64,000 nucleotides of DNA from Proteles cristata cristata. Lineage: Eukaryota > Chordata > Mammalia > Carnivora > Hyaenidae. Both the position numbers and the translations under genes were made by a program. Of the stretch, positions 34,230 through 45,213 are shown piece after piece. The stretch is from positions 496,001 to 560,000 of the forward strand of contig JAESUZ010001503.1 in NCBI GenBank assembly GCA_017311185.1, written 5' to 3'. Below the pieces are notes generated by a model. It was not told the DNA's origin. It searched no databases and was given only the letters and a program-made list of their open reading frames with translations. The stretch's first letter is position 1; each line of letters starts with the position of its first letter.

Positions 34230-35482
34230 GGCTGCCTGTTACTGACACACTGGGAAATGGGAGGCCAGTTACTTCTTGCCCCTGCTACCTAGATTCCTAG
34301 TGGCCGGCCTCCCCACACAGAGCTCATGAGCACACACATCCTGTAGTACTGTGACTCCGGGGAGCCCCCTGGGCAGGTACAGCCCTTGCCCCTCTACACT
34401 TGTCAGCAGATGGTGCCTTTGTGGGAGTCAGAGCAAGGTATCTCCAGCACCAGGACGGCACAGCCCGGAGCACAAGCCAGACCGCAGACCCCTCCCCTCG
34501 TCCTTCAGCCATCTGTCCTCATGCAGTGAATGACGTGCACAAACCGTGCACACAGGCCCTTCTGGTTCCTGACTCTCTCACAGACCCCAGGCCTACAACA
34601 GTTCACTACTTTCACTGTGGACTCACTGTGCCTGCCCAAGAAAAGGGTCCATCACTTCTATCTGAGCGAAGGACACGTTATGTGATTTTACTTAATCCAC
34701 CCTCCGGAAGGCTTTTCCATGTCGGCCTATGTCCCTGTCCTCCTTGCTCAGGGTCAAGATCAACCCAACTCTGACCACAGTCTGGATCCTCCTCTCTCCT
34801 GCTCAGAGTTCCCTGAGTCAGGTTCTCTCCCACGCTTCTCTGCACTCCCGTCCTTGGAGAGTCCTGCCCCCTCCCAGGGCAGACTCCCCCGGACGCCCAA
34901 TCCTGAGGAGGTTGTCCTCCCACTTCCCCAGATCCAGGTCTGGGTCCCCTCACCTCCTTACAGGCCTCTCCTTCTCAGGGCTTTAACCCTGGTCTAGGTC
35001 ATGGTTCCACTTTGCCACAACAATCTCACTACAGTGCACAGGGCCCACCCTCTCCAGAACCCCCACAACCCTTTCCTCTGTGCAGGGGGCTGCAGACTGA
35101 CCCCAGGGCCTTTGCATGGACACCGGCAGTCCAGGACCGCACCGACCTCTGAGAGCTGAGGTGGAGGAGTTGCCAGAGCTGTGTCCTCTGTGTCTCCACC
35201 CTCCCCCTGAACAAGATTTCACCCGCAGGTCCCCTGGAACTTCTGCCTCCCTGCTCCCCAGGCTGCCTGTAAACTTTTCCTGTCCATTGTGACCTGTATC
35301 CGCCATGTAACAGTGTGTCCTCATCCCCACAGCCACCCCCTCAGAAAGGGACAGCAATCTGTCGGGAACACAAGCAAGCCACGAGGGAGAGGAGAGCGCA
35401 TTGTTGAAACGGACAGGTAGGTGTGTGCGACGACACCACCTACGCAAGCCCTGCACTCTCCTTTCTGTGGACATGAGGCTGC

Positions 35483-35494
35483 TGCGCGTGCGCA
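35483..35494. promoter_or_regulatory. NRF1-type binding site
   Basis: TGCGCGTGCGCA fits the NRF1 consensus YGCGCAYGCGCR on the minus strand. It is 109 bp from a second, one-mismatch palindromic copy at 35592-35603. Occupancy is inferred only. Confidence 0.5.
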
Positions 35495-35591
35495 AATACC
35501 GCCTACACGGAGCCTCGGAGGGCAGGCCAGCAGGTGAGCAAGCGCAGTCACTGCCTAGCAGCCTGACAGCCTCTGAGCGCCAGGGATCGTA

Positions 35592-35603
35592 AGCGCATGC
35601 GCA
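35592..35603. promoter_or_regulatory. NRF1-like binding site
   Basis: AGCGCATGCGCA contains the palindromic GCGCATGCGC core with one outer mismatch to the NRF1 consensus. Confidence 0.45.
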
Positions 35604-36664
35604 CACAGAGCCCTCAAGCCGTGGTGTGAGACCGAGCGCAAACGGCACAGCGACCCTTCCGGGCTTCACCAAACGGAGGGAGGTGCCCCTCCCCTGCGTC
35701 CGTCTCCCGCTACTTTGTGTCTCGTGTCACTGTGCACCTGAACTGCAGTAGGTGGCTGTGTCAGCCTTCTCTGACCGGCTCCGGTGAGGTCCAGGAGACC
35801 TCAAGCGTGGGCAGCGGGAAACGGCTGCGGGAGGCGTGCGAGCAGCGTATTCCACAGTCCCGTGGGATAGGAATGGTGTATCACGGTGACCTGAGGGCCT
35901 TTCTAGTGTCTGCGTGGGAAGAACAACAAGCTTACCCTTTACAGGCTGAGCACGTTACTCCTGTGAAGAGCCAGTGTTCGTAGGCGCGCTCACGCACTCG
36001 TCTGGGGTTGTGGTGCCGCATAGCTCAGGAGCCCCGGCGGTTCTCCCAGCGTTCTGAGCGCGCCTCTTTGCCTCGGGTCTGGGAAACGAGGGAGACTGCA
36101 CTGCCTGCCCGCTTTCAGGCCGGCTGTAGTTACTGACGCGCGTCCACAGTCTGCGCTGGAGGACGGCAGCCCGGGGGCAGCCCGGCCGCGCACCTTCCCC
36201 GCAGAAAAGCGGCGGCTCCTGTGGAACGTGCCGCGAACCGCAGCAGCGTGGCTCCCTGTCACCCGGCAGTGACAAAGACAAAGACGGTACCTGACGGAGG
36301 CTCAGGCTCCCTCTGTCCCATGGCCCAAGCCATGGAAACACTGTTCACACTCTTTAGGGCTGGCGCTGCCTATTTCCCCGCTGCGCTGGCCCCTAGGCCC
36401 CGCTGGGTATCCTCGCAGGGGCACCTGGCTGAGGAGGGCGGTAGGGCAGTGCGGCATCTTAGGAGCGGGGCCCCGTTGTTCCCGTTTCACTTTTGGGTTC
36501 CTTGATCGTCTCTGTTCTTCATTCTCTATTTTATTCATCTTGGTTCTAATATTTTATTTTTACCTTCCTGCTGCTTGCGCATTAGTTTTCCAAAACTAAT
36601 TTACTACTCGTTACAAGTTTGTATCTTTTAGCATCTCCCTAACCTACCCCTGCCCTGCCCCTTT

Positions 36665-37760
36665 TAACCACTGTTCCATTCTCAGTTGTTTGGCTTTTTT
36701 AGATTTCATGGGTAAGTGATGTTATGCATTGCTGTCTTACTCTGACTTATCCCACTTAGCATCATGCCCTTGAATTACATCAGTGATGCCCCAAAGGCCT
36801 TCCTCTTCATGCCCAAATAATATTCCATTGCATATAAACACCACGTACACTTTAGCCATTCGCTTATTATCAAACATTTGGCCGTGTCCACATCCTAACT
36901 CTTGTGAATAATTCTTTAGTGAATGTAAGAGTGCAGAATTTTCTTTGAGATACTGACTCTATCTCCTTTGGCTATATTCCCAGAAGCAGGACTACTAGAT
37001 CATATGGCAGTTCTTTTCCATTTTCTTTAATTGTCTTAGGAACTTCCAAACTGATTTCCATACTAAGTGAACCAATTTGCATTTTACCAACAGTGCACGA
37101 GAGTACCATTTTCTCCACATTCTCCTTAGCACTGACCTTCTTTTGTCTACTTCATGGTAGTCATCCCAAGAGGTGTGAGGTGGTGTCTCATTGTTTTCGG
37201 TTTGCATTTCCCTGATAATTAGTGATGTTGAGTATCTTTTCAAGTACTTGTTGACTATTTGAATATCTTCTTTGGGAAACATTCTGTTCACTTTTTGATC
37301 AGATTGTGTGTTGTTGTTCAGTTGGATGATGATTTATATGTCTCAACCCCTTATCTGACATATGAATTACAAAACATTTTCTCCCATTCCATGGGCTATG
37401 GAATTTATTGTTTCTTTTACCATACAAATGCTTTTTAGTTTGATGTAGTCCTGCTTGTTGGTTTTTACTTTTGTTGCTTATAGTTTTTGGTGTCATATAA
37501 AAAAAAATCATTGTCAAGACCAATGTCAACAATCTTCTTTCATATGTTTTATTTAAAGGTTGTTTTTTTTTTTCCTGGTAGAAGTTTTAAGGTTTCAGGT
37601 CTTATGTTAAGTCTTTAATCCATGTCATGTTAATTTTTGTGAATGATGTAAGATAGAAATACAAGCTCATTTTTCTGTACATATGGCTGTCTAGTTTTCC
37701 CAACATCATTTGTTGAAGAGACTGTTCTTTCTCCATTTAGTTTTCTTGGTTTTGGGATAT
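36665..37760 (-). mobile_element. L1 3' UTR and ORF2 C-terminal part, minus strand, old
   Basis: Reads in order the complement of an L1 3' end: AATAATATTCCATTGCATAT, GTGTGAGGTGGTGTCTCATT, CATTTCCCTGATAATTAGTG, CATTCCATGGGCTATGGAAT, then CAACATCATTTGTTGAAGAG. Many frame breaks. Confidence 0.85.
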
Positions 37761-38420
37761 CCTTTTGGTAGGGTGTATGGCTACAAGTTATTTCTTGTCC
37801 ATGGGTATCTGTCCAAGTCAGCAGTCTCTAATTTTTTTCTCAACTTCATCTGAGAGCGTGTGGGACAGTTTTGCTGAATCCAACACCCATACCTAGGTCT
37901 GTCTGCCTGTAAGCAGATGTTCATGTGGGTAACTCCCTTGGAGTTTGGTGCTGGGTCCAGCCACTTCCACAGAGTCACTTTTGATCATGTATGAATGACT
38001 CATTGTTGTTAATAAAGAGGAGATGCAAAGAAGGGACATTTCATGCCACCATGATGCTGATTTCCATTTATATAGATTTAACATTATTTTAATGTGTTTA
38101 AACTTTAAGTCATAATAAATAAGAAATAGAGTTAAAAACCAAAATTATAATACTGTGTTTTGTTTCTCTTTATTGGAGATCTTTACAGCTTCATATGACC
38201 TACAGTCTATAATCTTTTCATTTCAACCAGAATACTCCCTTTAGCATTTGTTGGTGGGCACATCAAGTGGTAATGAAAATCCTAGGCTCTGCATAGTGAT
38301 AGAAAAAGAGCATTTATACACATATGAGAGACTTTAAGAAATTATATCAAATAGACAATTGCATACATGGATCTGGAGCTTAAAGTTGTGGCTTTAAACA
38401 GTTAAATATTTAGAAGATTT
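37761..38420. other. Intergenic DNA
   Basis: No gene or confident repeat seen. Confidence 0.35.
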
Positions 38421-38591
38421 TGGGTTCCTGGGTGGCTCAGTTTGGGTGACTGACTCTTGCTTTCAGCTCAGGTAATGATCTCATCATTCATGGGATCAAG
38501 ACCCACATGAGCTCTGCCCTGACAGTGCAGAGCCTACTTGCGATTCTCTCTCTCTCTCCCTCTCTGTCTCCCTCAAAATAAATTTAAAACT
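38421..38591 (+). mobile_element. CAN-SINE
   Basis: TGGGTTCCTGGGTGGCTCAG head and CCCTCAAAATAAATTTAAA tail. Confidence 0.93.
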
Positions 38592-40157
38592 GTGGAACAT
38601 TTTAACATAGTGATGGTATTTGAAAATATGGGGATAAAGAAAATTTCTCAACAACAGAGTATACACAAATAAATGAGCAAGCACAGAAGGAATTCAAAAC
38701 ATAAATTTTAAATTATGGAAGAGGAACCAAAAAAAAAAAAGTGGGGGGAATAAGAAAGAACAGTCACAGAAGTAGGAGGACATTTATAAGGTGGTTAAGC
38801 AGACTCTTCTAAGGGATGAGAGAGGTCTCAGAAGGAAGAAGCATTAAGTAAGGACTGAGAATTTTTCACAGAAGTTTTCAAAAGAGTTAGTGTTTTCCTG
38901 GAAAGTGTGGAGTTTCTGGCCTGAGGAGGGTGCACACCATACAATGATAGTTGGAGAGGGAATGGTTTCATAAAGAAAGGGAAGCATTTGTGCATGAAAA
39001 AAATTATCCCGAGAAAAGTGTTTATGAAGAGGTGAGAAAAGGTGTGATGTTAATGGGACATGTGTATTTTTGTTAAATGGTAGAATTTATCTTCTGAGTA
39101 ACTTTGAACACTTGTGAGAATTGTCCACTATTGGACAAAAATCTGTATGTAGTATACACAGTGATCATTGATAGTCTGAGGCTAAAAGGAACGGCAGCTA
39201 GGAAACTGTGGACATATCAAGATTCAATAGTAAGATTATTTACTGTAGGGGGGAAAGAGACAGGATCATTGTAATCTGATAAGCATTTAAAGACATAGAG
39301 GCAAGACAATGTGCAAGATCTCACCTGGAAGGTTATCTGTATTACATTTCAGTTTTCAATTCTAAGATAATGCTATCAGCTTTTTACCATACAAAAATGA
39401 GGATAGGATTTGAAGAACATGTCAAAGTCATTTCATAGTCCTTTTGCAAATTGGAATTGACAACTGACTAAAGTCAAAGGTGGATTTGGCATCACAATTA
39501 TGTATCTAGGGAGTAGCATATGATCAACTTATTATGACCCTGTCCTACCTGGTTGTCTTTGGTTTAAGGTCACTCAGTCTGTAGTTTGGGCTCTAACACT
39601 TAGGTTGAAAGGTAGGTTGACTTTGGGCAACTTTGAGATGCTCTGTCCGCATTGTTGGAGATAAGGGCGAAGGAATGACAGATGTCACAGTCTCAGATTG
39701 TAAAGAGCAAACAATGAGATACAAGTTAAACTTTAAAAATTTCTATTGTCAGAGTTTTTAAGCAATAGGGTTTGATAAAATATGATACTTAATTGTTTGA
39801 CTAACCAAATTTGTAATTTCAGAAATGGTTCCATTATGAATGACAATGAAGTCCAAAATATAGCCAGGGACAAGTAAGACCAAACAAACAAACAAACAGA
39901 CAAACAAACAAAAAACATTACAAGAAAGAGTCAAAGACCTGATATATTGCCAAATGGGTGAGACCAAATGGCAGACGTAGATCTAAAAAACAAAACAAAC
40001 AAAAACAGGTGTGATCTCTAAGGGAGATGAGCTAGTTGTGAAGTGAATAGTCTCAGTGAGAGATGGTATAGTTTGTACTTCCCTGATGTGAACCCCAAAA
40101 GATATTTTCAAAATAGAATGGGAAAAAATATTCTCAGCAGCAGTAAGAACAGGAAGT
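38592..40157. other. Intergenic DNA with an (ACAA)n stretch
   Basis: No gene recognised. (ACAA)n-type repeat at about 39884-39916; a weak MIR-like stretch near 39560-39660. Confidence 0.4.
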
Positions 40158-40360
40158 GGGGCATCTGGGGGGCTCAGTCAGTTAAGTGTCTGATCTTGAT
40201 TTCAGTTCAGGTCATGATCTTAGTTTCATGGGTTTGAGCTCTGTGTCAGGCAGTGTAGAGTCTGCCATGGATTCTCTCTCTGTCTCCCTCCCTCTCCCCC
40301 TCCCTGCTCACGTTGTCTCTGCCTCTCTCAAAATAAATAAACTAAAAAAAAAAAAAAAAA
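40158..40360 (+). mobile_element. CAN-SINE
   Basis: GGGGCATCTGGGGGGCTCAG head and AAAATAAATAAACT with poly(A). Confidence 0.96.
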
Positions 40361-40459
40361 GAACAAAGCATATAGCATGTCCACATCCTGGCCCTGAAAT
40401 ACAATGGGAGAGAGATACTAAGCAATTCCGCTTGAGTTAGTCCCAAATTAATGTTTAAT

Positions 40460-41640
40460 TTTTTTGCTGATTTATTTTTATTCATTCTAATTGAAGTATA
40501 ATTAATATATAAATATAAATTGTATATATATATAAATTGTATAAATTGTATAAATTTCAAGAGCATAACATAGTGATGCAACACAGTGCTAACCACAATA
40601 CACGTAGTCATAGTCCATCACCATACAGTGTTCTTACGGTATCATTGACTGCATTTCCTATGCTGTGCTTTTCATGCCCATGACTAACTTGTGGTAAGTA
40701 CAGTATTTCTGGATTGGAAGTTTTTACATCTTAACCTTTTTATCTATTTTATCCATTCCCCACCCCCACTTTTCCTGTGGTGACCACTAGTTTCTTTTCT
40801 GTTTTTAACAGTCTGGTTTTAGTTTATTTGTTTCTTTGTTCATTTATTTCATTTTTTAGATTCCACATATAACTGAAATCATATGATATTTGTCTCTCTC
40901 TTCTGAGTTATTTCACTTAGTAGGATATCTACTAGATCCGTCCATGTTTTTCAAATGGCAAGATCTCATTTCTTTTTTATTCTAAACACCATAAAATGTG
41001 TGATATGTACACCACATCTTCTTTATCATTTATCTATCAATAGACACTTGGGTTGCTTCTATATCTTGACTTTTTTTTAAATTTTAGGTAAAGAGTGTGT
41101 GTGAGTGGGAGATAAGGAAAAGAGTGTGTCAGAGTTGGGGTGGGGGAGAGAGAGTGAGAGAGAGAGAGAATTTTAAGCAAATTCCATGCTCAGTGGAGCC
41201 TGATATGGGACTCAATCTCACAACCCTGGGATCATGACCTGAACTGAAATCAAGAGTCAGATGCTCAACTGACTGAGCCACCCAGGTGCCCCTACTTCTT
41301 GACTATTATAAGTAATGCTGGTATAAACATAGGGATGTCTGTATCTTTTTTGAATTAAGGGTTTTCTTTGGGGAAATACTCAGTAGTGGGATTAATGGAA
41401 CATGGTATTTCTATTTTGAATGTTTAGAAGAACCTCCATACTATATCCACCGGTGGCTGCCCCAGCTTACCTTCCTACAATAGTGCACGAGAGTTGCTTT
41501 TCCTCCACAGCCTTGCCAACACTTATTTCTTGTCTTTTTTATTTGAGCCATTTTAACAGGTTTAAGGCGATATTTCACTGCAGTTTTGATATGATATCCT
41601 GGATAATTAATGATATTTATTACTTATTCATTTTTGTTCA
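40460..41640 (-). mobile_element. L1 3' UTR, minus strand, with SINE inserted
   Basis: TTCATTCTAATTGAAGTATA, CCACATATAACTGAAATCAT, then (after a SINE) GACTATTATAAGTAATGCTG and CACGAGAGTTGCTTTTCC. Confidence 0.8.
41072..41293 (-). mobile_element. CAN-SINE, minus strand, inside the L1 3' UTR
   Basis: T-rich start, GAGAGAGAG part and GAGCCACCCAGGTGCCCC. L1 text resumes with CTTGACTATTAT, and CTTGACT is repeated on both sides. Confidence 0.95.
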
Positions 41641-41821
41641 AATGTAATTACCTTATATGTTGTGTTAGTTACGGATGTACAATATAGTGATTCAACAATT
41701 CTATACATTTCTCAGTGCTCATCAAGAAAACTATAATCCTAATCCCCTTTATCTATTTCACCCAAACCCTACCATCTTTCCCTCTTGTAGCCATCAGTTC
41801 TGTGTATTTAAAAGTCTGTTA
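41641..41821 (-). mobile_element. Second L1 3'-UTR piece, minus strand
   Basis: GATGTACAATATAGTGATTC, CTCAGTGCTCATCA and GCCATCAGTTCTGTGTATTT repeat the first part of an L1 3' UTR complement, so this is a separate copy. Confidence 0.7.
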
Positions 41822-41858
41822 GAAAAATAAGATGGCAGCCAGGTAGGAGGATCCTCAG

Positions 41859-42285
41859 TGTTGCGGACGAAATGACACAAAGGACAAGACACACACAAAA
41901 GACAGACACAGACACAACTCCGGCCGGAGGAACAATTCTACACAAGCCTCTCTTGCGGTTTATTTTATACCCCTGTAACTGGATACAAACTGGAAACTAC
42001 AAGATTCATTACTTTACCAATTAAGGGCAAGTAGCCAAACACATTTCAAGGACAGGGGGGAGCAAAGGGAGGAAGTGACCACAACAATTCCAGCCTTCTC
42101 CTTACTTCTAAGGAGGGCATGTTCCCTCGTTTGCGAGCAGACCATTAAATTTGGATATTGTGTGCAGGCCTCCTGGCAGAGCATCCTGTTTGCAGTCATG
42201 CCTTGCCCAGGCAGGGAGCCCTGTGTGCAGGCACATCCCCGCGTCCCTAACCACACTTTCTTGTGGTCACTGTCGGGCTCCCACA
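41859..42285 (-). mobile_element. Solo LTR of an ERVK-type endogenous retrovirus, 6-bp target-site duplication
   Basis: A 427-bp segment interrupts the L1 5' UTR. On the minus strand it begins TGTGGGAGCC and ends CCGCAACA, so it has TG...CA termini, with GTATAAAATAAACC near 41960-41975 as a TATA box and possible poly(A) signal. CCTCAG is repeated directly on both sides (41853-41858, 42286-42291). No internal viral genes remain, as expected after LTR-LTR recombination. A 6-bp duplication and a TGTGGGAG start suit the class II (beta-like, ERVK) group; the exact family is not assigned. Confidence 0.8.
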
Positions 42286-43677
42286 CCTCAGCTCATCTCC
42301 TCCCATGAACACAACTAGATAATTATCAAATCATTCCAAATACTCCAGAAATCAACCCGAAGACTGGCAGAACAAACCATGCAACTAAGAGGAGAGAAGA
42401 AGCCACAGTGTAGAACATAGGAAGTGTAGAGATGTGTTTTAGGGGAAAAATGGATTTTCAGTGCTGTGGATTGAAGGGAGCCCTGGTTGTGGAGATGGGT
42501 GAGATGGTAGAGTCTTCACAGGAATGCACAAGGGGAACATTTCCTCAAAACCATTGACTGGGAAAATGAGAGGGGCTGATGTTTGTGAGCTCTGACAACC
42601 AGACGAGCTTAAAGCCTGGAGTTTTAAAGGTTGGTGGGCTTGGCTGGGATGGAGCCCTGAGGGTGCTGCATTACTCCTGGAGAGAAAGCAGGCAAGCAGT
42701 CTGGGGGCAGATGGCACTGAAGTGCATAAAGCTTACAGGGAAGACGTTGTTCACGTATTCTTGGAGCACATATTTGAGAGTAGGCATTCAGAGAGGCCTT
42801 TCTGAGACAAAGGAGCCTGCAGGCACATTTCCCTACACTATTCCCTCAGCATAGATTCAGAAGCACCTGCTGAGAGCAGCTATCCCTGACACTGGTGCCT
42901 AGCTTGCTTGCTGCAGGTCCCATGCCACTGCACTCTGGTGCAACTGCACTACTTGGTCAAACTTGCTTGGTCCCAGCCTGGCGAGACCCCCCTCAGAAGA
43001 TCAGCACAGGCCCCTGCCACAGCATGTCCCTAGAGTTTGGAGTTTTAAAGATCAGCAGGTTTGACTGGGATACAGTCCAACATGCACTGTGTTGCTCCTG
43101 CTAGGCAAACAGCCAACAGACAAACAACATGAAAATGGAGGTCTGAACAATGCATGGGACACAGGGGGGGGAGATTATTATCTCTGCTAGGAGTGCTTCC
43201 CTAAGAACAGCAAGTGCAGAGACCCCTCACCCTGGACAGAGGAGCTGGCTCATTCCCCTTCCCTGCCTTCAGCATAAATCAGCTTCAGTACACAGCACCA
43301 GTACTGACTTCTTAACCTGGTTACACCAAGTCCTGCCCTCATGTGCTCTGCTGCTGCTGTTTTTCTCAGTAAGTGTGTCTAGGTCCCGGCAAAATGCATT
43401 CTTCCCTAGAAGACCAGCAGAAACCCACATGCATAACATGTCCCTGACCAGAGAGTTCTGCAAGGCTTCAGTTCTAGTGGAAGCAGCGACAGGTCTCATT
43501 TAACAAGCAGACCAGAGCACATGTAGTAGTTAAAACCCAGCACACCTCTGCCCAATGTCCAAACACTGACCTCTGCAGACTACTGGCCATAACACAGCAG
43601 TAGAGTGCAGGCAATGAACATCAGAGACACTCACTGAAGCACCAGGCTCTGAACGTTATAAGACCTTTTCTTCATAA

Positions 43678-44360
43678 TCAGAGAACTCTAGATGCTGGCG
43701 AGGATGTGGAGAAACGGGCACCCTCCTGCACTGTTGGTGGGAATGTAAACTGGTACAGCCCCTCTGGAAAACAGTGTGGAGGTTCCTAAGGAAACTAACA
43801 ATAGAACTCCCCTATGACCCAGCAATAGCACTGCTAGGAATTTACCCAAGGGATACAGAAATGTTGATGCATAGGAACACATGTACCCTAATGTTCATAG
43901 CAGCACTCTCCACAATAGCTAAAACCTGGAAAGAGCCTAAGTGTCCATCAACAGATGAATGGATCAAGAAGATGTGGTTTATCTATACCATGGAATACTA
44001 CATGGCAATGAGAAACAATGAAATCTGGCCATGTGTAGCAACATGGATGGACCTTGAGGGTGTTATGCTGAGCGAAATAAGTCAGGCAGAGAAAGACAAA
44101 TATCATATGTGTGCACGTATAGGAGGATTAGGAGGAGCTTAACAGAGGACCAAGGGGAGAAGAAGGGCGGAAATGGTGGGGGAAAGGGGGAGAGGCAAAC
44201 CATGAGAGACTCTTGAATGCTGACAAAAACTGAGGACTGGTGGATGTGGGGGGGAGGAGGGGGGGCATGGAGGAGGGCACTTGTGGGGATGAGCACTGGG
44301 TGTTATGTGGAAACTAATTTGACAATAAACTATTTGTAAAAAATAAAAAAAATTAAAAAA
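43678..44360 (+). mobile_element. Young L1 3' fragment, 18-bp target-site duplication
   Basis: A 683-bp 5'-truncated L1 end (ATGCTGGCGAGGATGTGGAG to GACAATAAACTATTTG and an A-rich tail), flanked by exact AAGACCTTTTCTTCATAA at 43660-43677 and 44361-44378. It keeps a 122-codon open stretch (43774-44142) in ORF2 or 3' UTR text. It lies inside the older L1. Confidence 0.95.
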
Positions 44361-44990
44361 AAGACCTTTTCTTCATAAAGTCATTATTCTAAAGAAAATG
44401 AAATATAACAGACTTTTCTAACACAAAGAAGACAGAGACTTAGACAAAATGTCAAGACATAGAAGTTCATCCTAAAAGAAAGAATAAGATGAGGTCATGG
44501 CCAGAGATCTAAGTGAAACAGATATAAGTGATATATGCCGGATGGATAATTTAAAGTAGCAATCACAAGGATACTTGTCAGGCTGTAGAAATGAATGGGA
44601 GACTTCAGGGAGGCCCTTGATGCAGAGATAAAATAATTTTAAAAAACAAATAAAAAATACAATAGCAGATTCAAAACAGTCTTGGTGGAGTAAGTAATAT
44701 AGAAGACAAAATAATGGAAAAATAGAAGCCAAATAAAAGAGAAAGAAGAATTATGGAACAGGAGGGTAGAATTCAGAAACTCAGTGACTACATAAAACAT
44801 CATAACATTCATATCATAGGAATCCCAAAAAAAGAAGAAGAGATAAAAGGGAGCAGAAAATTTATTTGAGGAAATAGCAACTGAAAACTTCCCTAATCTG
44901 TAAAAAGAAATAGTCATCCACAGAGAAAGCCTATCAAAACCAACAAAAACAGGCTGGCATCAAGATATTTTGTACTTAAATTAGAAAATA

Positions 44991-45213
44991 GGGGCGCCTG
45001 GGTGGCTTAGTTGGTTAAGCGTCCGACTTTCGCTTAGGTCAGGATCTCACGGTTCGTGGGTTCGAGCCCCGCGTCGGGCTCTGTGCTGACTGCCAGCTCA
45101 GAGCCTGGAGCCTGTTTCAGTCTGTGACTCCCTCTCTCTCTGACCCTCCCCTGCTCACGCTGTCTCTCTCTCTCTCTCTCCTAGAAATAAATAAAACATC
45201 AAAAAAAAAAGAA
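44991..45213 (+). mobile_element. Young CAN-SINE inside the older L1
   Basis: Near-consensus GGGGCGCCTGGGTGGCTTAG head and a CCTAGAAATAAATAAAAC 3' end. Flanked by AGAAAATA at 44983-44990 and 45214-45221. Confidence 0.97.

Larger units (their letters stand above)
34230..36540. promoter_or_regulatory. CpG-rich, promoter-like block upstream of the GARIN-like locus
   Basis: GC content and CpG density rise sharply here against an AT-rich background, most clearly at 35390-36480. A perfect NRF1-type site, TGCGCGTGCGCA, is at 35483-35494, and a near-perfect one, AGCGCATGCGCA, is at 35592-35603. It lies 0.1 to 2.3 kb upstream of the ATG on the minus strand. Several open frames of 60-230 codons occur on both strands but show no family motif and are best explained by high GC. 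No interspersed repeat was recognised inside it. Confidence 0.55.

Noticed and set aside
34983..35672. Minus-strand open frame of 229 codons in the CpG-rich block
   Set aside because: Arginine/serine/proline-rich chance translation of CpG-dense DNA; no family features, and overlapping frames of similar quality exist on the other strand.
43774..44142. 122-codon open frame as a host gene
   Set aside because: It is L1 3'-end text shared with 53720-54040; retroposon, not host.
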